DNA from: Chloroflexota bacterium
GTDB taxonomy: Bacteria; Chloroflexota; Anaerolineae; B4-G1
Length of the DNA stretch: 28,078 bases
Assembly (NCBI GenBank): GCA_024232355.1
Contig: JAAEPW010001048.1
Location: 1 to 28,078 of the forward strand
Direction of reading: 5' to 3'
The position numbers were made by a program, and so were the translations under genes. Numbering within the stretch: position 1 is the stretch's first letter; each line of letters begins with the position of its first letter. A model generated the notes under the pieces. The model was not told the DNA's origin and ran no database searches. It saw nothing but the letters and a program-made list of their open reading frames with translations. Positions 24,157-28,078 of this stretch are shown here, one piece after another.

Positions 24157-24192
24157 ATTATACATGTCGTTTGTACCAAAAGTGTACCAAAA
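24157..24192 (-). promoter_or_regulatory. Promoter with 11-bp-phased direct repeats (putative SARP operator)
   Basis: On the minus strand a perfect TATAAT (24162 to 24157) is preceded by two copies of TTTTGGTACA (24181-24172 and 24192-24183). These start 11 bp apart and end about 9 bp before the -10 box, so they occupy the -35 region. There is no good -35 hexamer, which suggests an activator-dependent promoter. SARP/AfsR-type regulators are known to bind direct repeats of 11-bp period about 8 bp upstream of the -10; the adjacent divergent gene encodes such a regulator. Transcription would start near 24150, about 33 nt before the 73-aa gene. Confidence 0.7.
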
Positions 24193-24216
24193 TCGCTGTT
24201 TTTGAGACCAATTAAG

Positions 24217-24231
24217 GCAACCGTAGGTTGC
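24217..24231. repeat. Small hairpin GCAACC-gta-GGTTGC
   Basis: A perfect 6-bp inverted repeat with a 3-nt loop in the divergent control region, immediately left of the 18-bp inverted-repeat element. It also contains a GTAG tetranucleotide (24224-24227). Confidence 0.7.
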
Positions 24232-24242
24232 ACCGAATTCGG

Positions 24243-24345
24243 GTAGGGGCGAGGCATTGCACGCAAAGTTTAACTCGACGATGCTATCTTGGTACACCAA
24301 CGCAACTTGTCAACGAATATACTCACGGCAATGCCTCGCCCCTAC
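24243..24345. repeat. MITE/REPIN-like element with perfect 18-bp inverted ends
   Basis: The 18-mer beginning GTAGGGGCGAGG (24243-24260) is repeated exactly as its reverse complement at 24328-24345, ending CCCCTAC. Its 67-bp interior encodes nothing obvious but holds TTGGTACACCAA (24289-24300). A weaker outer pair ATTCGGG (24237-24243) and CCCGAAT (24358-24364) surrounds it. The GTAG foot and inverted doublet arrangement resemble the REPIN-like elements elsewhere in the window, but the sequence family is different. Confidence 0.75.
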
Positions 24346-24383
24346 GGATTATTGATTCCCGAATGCCCCATCGCAATTTTGGC

Positions 24384-24411
24384 TTGACGGGCTTGGGAAA
24401 TGTACTAGAAT
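24384..24411 (+). promoter_or_regulatory. Probable sigma70-type promoter of the BTAD regulator
   Basis: TTGACG (24384-24389), a 16-bp spacer, and TAGAAT (24406-24411), each 5 of 6 to consensus. The start of transcription would be near 24418, about 35 nt before the GTG at 24453. It points away from the surface operon promoter, giving a divergent control region. Confidence 0.55.
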
Positions 24412-24452
24412 GAAAATATGATTATCTCGTTCAATTTCTTGATGCAGTCACT

Positions 24453-27400
24453 GTGCCTATGAATGCCCCTTTACATATCACCTTACTGGGAAAACTAGAG
24501 ATCAGCCTGGGGGGAGTCCCGCTTGGCGAACGCCGCCGCAAATCACTGGCGCTGCTGGCCTATCTGGCTGTCACCGGAAAGGCGCACAGCCGTGAGGCAC
24601 TGGCCGGATTGCTGTGGGGCGAGGCCACCAAAGTGAATGCCAACGCCGCCCTACGCAAGGTGCTGGCCGAATTGCGAGAATTGCTCGATCCATACCTGAT
24701 AGACAAGGACCGGCAGATATCCTTCAACCGCTCATTGCCCTACCAGATGGACGTGGAACAATTCGAGCAGGGCTTGGCGGGAATCAGCGAGCGTCAAGCA
24801 GCGTCGCTGTCCCCAGAAAAAGCCGACACTCTGGCGACAGCCATCGACTGTTATCAAGGGGATTTCCTAGCTGGGTTCTACGTACAACGTGCCCCGGCCT
24901 TTGAAGAATGGGTCACCCTGCAGCGAGAACGGATGCGCCTCGCTGCAATCAATGGGCTGTACATGTTGAGCATCTACACCTACAGTCAGGGAGATTTTGA
25001 AAGGTCGATCCACTATACCCGGCGTCTGCTGGAAATGGAACCCTGCCAAGAGGAAGCCCACCGCCAGATGATGTCTCTGTTGGCCCTGAGCAGTCAGCGG
25101 GAGTTGGCCTTGCGCCAATATCAAATCTGCCGACAGGCTCTGGCAGACACTTTTGGCGTCGCACCCCAAGATGAAACCACCGCCTTGTACCAGCGCATTC
25201 GCGCGGGGGCGGACGCCGATATCCCCCCTGAGGAGCGTGGACGTAACCTGCCTACTCCGTCAACGCCTTTGATTGGACGCCAGGTAGACGTGGAGACCAT
25301 CGAAAACCGCCTGGCAGATCCAAACTGCCGGTTGATCACGATCCTCGGTCCTGGAGGGGGCGGAAAAACACACATGGCATTGGAAGTGGGCGCCCGGTTA
25401 ATGCAGGGGGAACGTCCCCTTTTTGATGACGGCATTTACTTTGTGCCTCTCAATCCTCTGCGAACCATAGACGCCCTCCCCTCCACCATAGCCCGCCATT
25501 TGGGCTACTTGTTCCACAAAAACAGCCCCCCCTTTCAGCAATTATTGCACCATCTGGCCTCCAAAAAACTGCTGCTCATCCTGGACAATTTTGAGCACCT
25601 TCTGGCCGCCTCGCGTTCAGCAGAGACGGAAGGGGAGACGGACTACCTCACCCAGCTTTTCCAGGCCGCGCCGGGGGTTAAATTGATGGTCACCTCGCGG
25701 GTCAGGCTCAATCTCCGGGGGGAACATTTGTACCCTCTCTCCGGGATCGAATTTCCTGCCAACGAGACGGAACTTGTTCTCCGAGCCAAATCATTTCCCG
25801 CAGTAGAGTTGTTCATCCAGAGTGTCCGACGCGTTTCCCCCGACTTTGAACCTGGTGATTTCGAGTTGGCCGCCATCGCCAAAATATGCCAACAGGTGAG
25901 GGGATTACCGCTGGGCATTCTACTGGCGGCCAGTTGGGCCTCGACGTTATCGCCGGTCGAAATGGCGACCCGTCTCGCGAGCGATGCTGGGGGAGCGGAA
26001 ACGGGTCTCGACTTTCTCGAAACCGCCTGGGCCGACTTTCCGGCGCGTCATCGCAGTTTACGGCGCGTCCTTGCGCATTCCTGGAATCTACTCGCTCCCC
26101 AGGAACGGGACGTGCTGGCCAACCTTTCGATCTTTCGAGGCAGTTTTAGTCTCCAGGCTGCCCAGCAAGTCGGTGGCGCCAGACTGCGCGATTTGCGCTC
26201 CCTGGTGGAGCATTCCCTGGTACAGCGCACCGCGTCTGGACGGTACGAGATTCACGAATTGCTGCGCCAGTTTGCCCGGAGCGAGTTGGAAGAGATTTCC
26301 CAGATTCGAGACCGCCATTGCGCCTACTATGCGGGCAAGTTGGAAGGATGGGCGGCGGATATCAAATGCGAACAGCAAATGGCCGCCATCGAGGCTCTGG
26401 ATTTGGAGATCGACAACGCGCGCGCGGCCTGGGATTGGGCCGTGGCCCAGGGCAATCTGGCCCTCATCGACCAGGCTATGGACGGGTTGTGCTCGTATTA
26501 TGAATGGCGCTATCGCTTGCCAGAAGGATCGAGCGCCTGCCAAGCCTTGATTGAGCGTTTGAAAAACCCCGAGCCACTCGCGCAAATTTCCCAGGTCAAC
26601 CGGATACTGGCACAAGCTCTGGCCTGGCAAAGTATTTTTGACCACTCGGACCATTGTGAAAGGTTGTTGCGTCAAAGCCTGGCGTATCTGGACGATCCAT
26701 CCACTCGCCAGGAGGATACCCAATCGGAGAGGGCATTTATCCTCTACCACCTGGCCGCGATTGTATCCCAGACCGGCGATCATGCCAAAGCCAGGGAGAT
26801 GTACGCCCAAAGCAGTGCTCTGTATGAAGCACTCGGAGATCGCTGGGGATTATCCAATGGGCTGAAAGGCCAAGGCATACTGTTTTGGGACTCGTCGGAT
26901 TATGCGCAAGCACAAGAGCTTTTAGAAAAAAGCCTCGAAATCTATCAAGAGATTGGCGACCAACGCGGAATTGCCGCTTCGCAGAGTTGGTTGGGGATTA
27001 CCATCCTGTTCCAGGGACAGATCGAGGGCGAACGACTGGTCCGAGAAAGCAGCGCCATTTACGCGGCTTTGGGCGACCACATCAGTCTGGTTGAATCCTC
27101 CGACCAGGCCAGTATGGCCCTGATGATGCTGGGCAGGTATGAACAAGCCCGCGACCTGATGGAGGAAAAGAGAATGATCGACAATCGCTTGGACTTTCGT
27201 CAGGATGCCGTTCGTTCCTTACTCGCCAGCGCGCTGATCCATTTGGGGGAGTATCAGGAAGCTCGAGTTCATGCCCAGGCCGGTTTGGATCTGGCCCGCC
27301 GGTTGGGTGATCCCTTTGGGTTAGGTTTTGCGCTGGCGGTCAGGGGCTGGCTGGCCCTGGCAGACGGACAGTATGAAGCCGCCCACAGCCTGTTCCGAGA

Positions 27401-27824
27401 AAGTGCCGAACACTGTAAAACCCACGGCCTGCAAGAACTGTTCAGTTGGGCGCTGGCTTTTCAGGGTCTCGCCGAACAGAGATTGGGGAAACTCGAATTG
27501 GCCAAGACCCACATGGTGAGCGCATTGCAAACTGCGCTGGAAATCAAGAGTTTTGTGGGGACTGCGTTTACCCTCGTCAGCAGCATCCCCTTGACGATTG
27601 ACTTGGGGACCAAGGAACGGGCGCTCGAACACTATGCGTTGGTATCACAACACCCGATGGTGGCTAACTCGGCCTGGTTCGACGATATCGTCGGGCGGCA
27701 GATCGAGGCCATTGCCGCCCAACTGCCGCCAGACGTTGTCGCCCTAGCAAGGGAGCGTGGTCAGGGGCAAGAATTGGACGCCGTGGTTGCCGAGGTCTTG
27801 GCAGATCTGGAAGAGAAGAACTAG
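24453..27824 (+). CDS. AfsR/SARP-like transcriptional regulator (wHTH-BTAD-NTPase-TPR)
   Basis: A 1123-aa regulator. Residues ~8-100 form an OmpR-type winged-helix DNA-binding domain (ITLLGKLEISLGG... SREALAGLLWGE... LRKVLAELRELL). Residues ~105-255 are the bacterial transcriptional activation domain (CYQGDFLAGFYV... EEAHRQMMSLLALSSQRELALRQYQ). A STAND/NB-ARC-type NTPase follows, with P-loop GPGGGGKTH (299-307) and Walker B LLLILDNFEHL (~374). The C-terminal ~450 residues are TPR-like helical repeats, which usually sense a partner or signal. The start is GTG 24453 or, two codons on, ATG 24459; neither has a clear ribosome site. It is divergent from the surface-protein operon and probably controls it through the 11-bp repeats at 24172-24192. 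Its own signal is unknown. Confidence 0.88.
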   Translation: MPMNAPLHITLLGKLEISLGGVPLGERRRKSLALLAYLAVTGKAHSREALAGLLWGEATKVNANAALRKVLAELRELLDPYLIDKDRQISFNRSLPYQMDVEQFEQGLAGISERQAASLSPEKADTLATAIDCYQGDFLAGFYVQRAPAFEEWVTLQRERMRLAAINGLYMLSIYTYSQGDFERSIHYTRRLLEMEPCQEEAHRQMMSLLALSSQRELALRQYQICRQALADTFGVAPQDETTALYQRIRAGADADIPPEERGRNLPTPSTPLIGRQVDVETIENRLADPNCRLITILGPGGGGKTHMALEVGARLMQGERPLFDDGIYFVPLNPLRTIDALPSTIARHLGYLFHKNSPPFQQLLHHLASKKLLLILDNFEHLLAASRSAETEGETDYLTQLFQAAPGVKLMVTSRVRLNLRGEHLYPLSGIEFPANETELVLRAKSFPAVELFIQSVRRVSPDFEPGDFELAAIAKICQQVRGLPLGILLAASWASTLSPVEMATRLASDAGGAETGLDFLETAWADFPARHRSLRRVLAHSWNLLAPQERDVLANLSIFRGSFSLQAAQQVGGARLRDLRSLVEHSLVQRTASGRYEIHELLRQFARSELEEISQIRDRHCAYYAGKLEGWAADIKCEQQMAAIEALDLEIDNARAAWDWAVAQGNLALIDQAMDGLCSYYEWRYRLPEGSSACQALIERLKNPEPLAQISQVNRILAQALAWQSIFDHSDHCERLLRQSLAYLDDPSTRQEDTQSERAFILYHLAAIVSQTGDHAKAREMYAQSSALYEALGDRWGLSNGLKGQGILFWDSSDYAQAQELLEKSLEIYQEIGDQRGIAASQSWLGITILFQGQIEGERLVRESSAIYAALGDHISLVESSDQASMALMMLGRYEQARDLMEEKRMIDNRLDFRQDAVRSLLASALIHLGEYQEARVHAQAGLDLARRLGDPFGLGFALAVRGWLALADGQYEAAHSLFRESAEHCKTHGLQELFSWALAFQGLAEQRLGKLELAKTHMVSALQTALEIKSFVGTAFTLVSSIPLTIDLGTKERALEHYALVSQHPMVANSAWFDDIVGRQIEAIAAQLPPDVVALARERGQGQELDAVVAEVLADLEEKN

Positions 27825-27889
27825 CCTTCCCTTCAGATCCTGGTTGATTGACAAAACTAGCGAGATATCAAATACAAGAATTAACCGCC

Positions 27890-27912
27890 GATAAACGCGG
27901 ATGGACGCAGAT
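27890..27912. repeat. Degenerate 10-bp tandem repeat GATnnACGCg
   Basis: GATAAACGCG (27890-27899), GATGGACGCA (27900-27909) and a partial GAT follow each other at 10-bp spacing in the non-coding region after the regulator. The same style of GAT-ACGC tandem sequence is a common intergenic repeat in many bacterial genomes. No function is visible. Confidence 0.55.
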
Positions 27913-28000
27913 TTTTCATTGTTTTCAAGCTCAATTCGGCACTGGTTCAGTTGGGTGGGATTTCTGGATAATAATCCAATTGTGACTCAAAAAGGGATTT

Positions 28001-28056
28001 GTAGCCGAGGTTTCCATACCTCGCAGAGCCTCACGCGCTATGGAAAGCGCGGCTAC
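28001..28056. repeat. REPIN-like element, copy 3
   Basis: Outer arms GTAGCC (28001-28006) and GGCTAC (28051-28056). Hairpin 1 is CGAGGT/ACCTCG (28006-28011 with 28018-28023) around TTCCAT. Hairpin 2 is CGCGCT/AGCGCG (28034-28039 with 28046-28051) around ATGGAA. The spacer is 10 nt. Both stems are perfect. It lies 176 bp after the regulator stop codon; the rest of 27825-28000 holds only the 10-bp repeat. Confidence 0.88.
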
Positions 28057-28078
28057 ATTGTAATCCCATTCAACTGAA

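Overview
The window looks like a chromosomal segment of a Chloroflexota bacterium, probably of the Anaerolineae/Caldilineae type. This is inferred from several things together: a BTAD/AAA/TPR giant regulator, very large secreted proteins built from LamG, DUF11, Ig-like and thrombospondin-type-3 modules that end in a short YLP-x-x-L-(R/K) tail, and small GTAG-footed palindromic intergenic repeats. No rRNA, tRNA or CRISPR array was seen. After the C-terminal end of a transposase on the left edge (+), every gene from 300 to 24117 lies on the minus strand; only the large regulator at 24453-27824 is on plus.

Left part (1-8341): a transposase remnant, a Nudix hydrolase, then a compact minus-strand run of eight genes read from 6154 down to 1115. 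In order of transcription these are a GNAT acetyltransferase, a SAM methyltransferase, a zinc-ribbon protein (ATGA overlap), an NTF2/lumazine-binding-like protein, an alanine-racemase-like enzyme, a TIGR04076-type protein, a multi-pass membrane protein and a PhnP-like metallo-beta-lactamase-fold hydrolase. Gaps are 16-41 bp or overlaps, so an operon is likely; its joint purpose is unknown. Upstream of it lie a lipoprotein esterase and a membrane-tethered glyoxalase/VOC-like protein.

Right part (8462-27824): a surface-protein locus. Reading minus from the divergent control region (24118-24452) there is a 73-aa protein, a 1470-aa parallel beta-helix/DUF11/LamG/P-domain secreted protein, and a 3563-aa giant protein that ends just before a strong intrinsic terminator. 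Divergent on plus is a 1123-aa SARP/AfsR-like regulator (DNA-binding domain, BTAD, NTPase, TPR). The shared intergenic region carries a perfect TATAAT facing the surface genes. Directly upstream of it is a direct repeat of TGTACCAAAA with an 11-bp period, the geometry known for SARP operators. I infer that the regulator controls the secreted-protein operon.

Structural highlights: three copies of a ~56-bp REPIN-like element (two inverted GTAG-footed hairpins whose stems covary), a second GTAG-footed 18-bp inverted repeat pair inside the control region, whole domains (LamG, P-domain) inserted inside other beta-sandwich domains, an internal signal-peptide-like segment and a central membrane cluster in the giant protein, and a common C-terminal tail on both secreted proteins.
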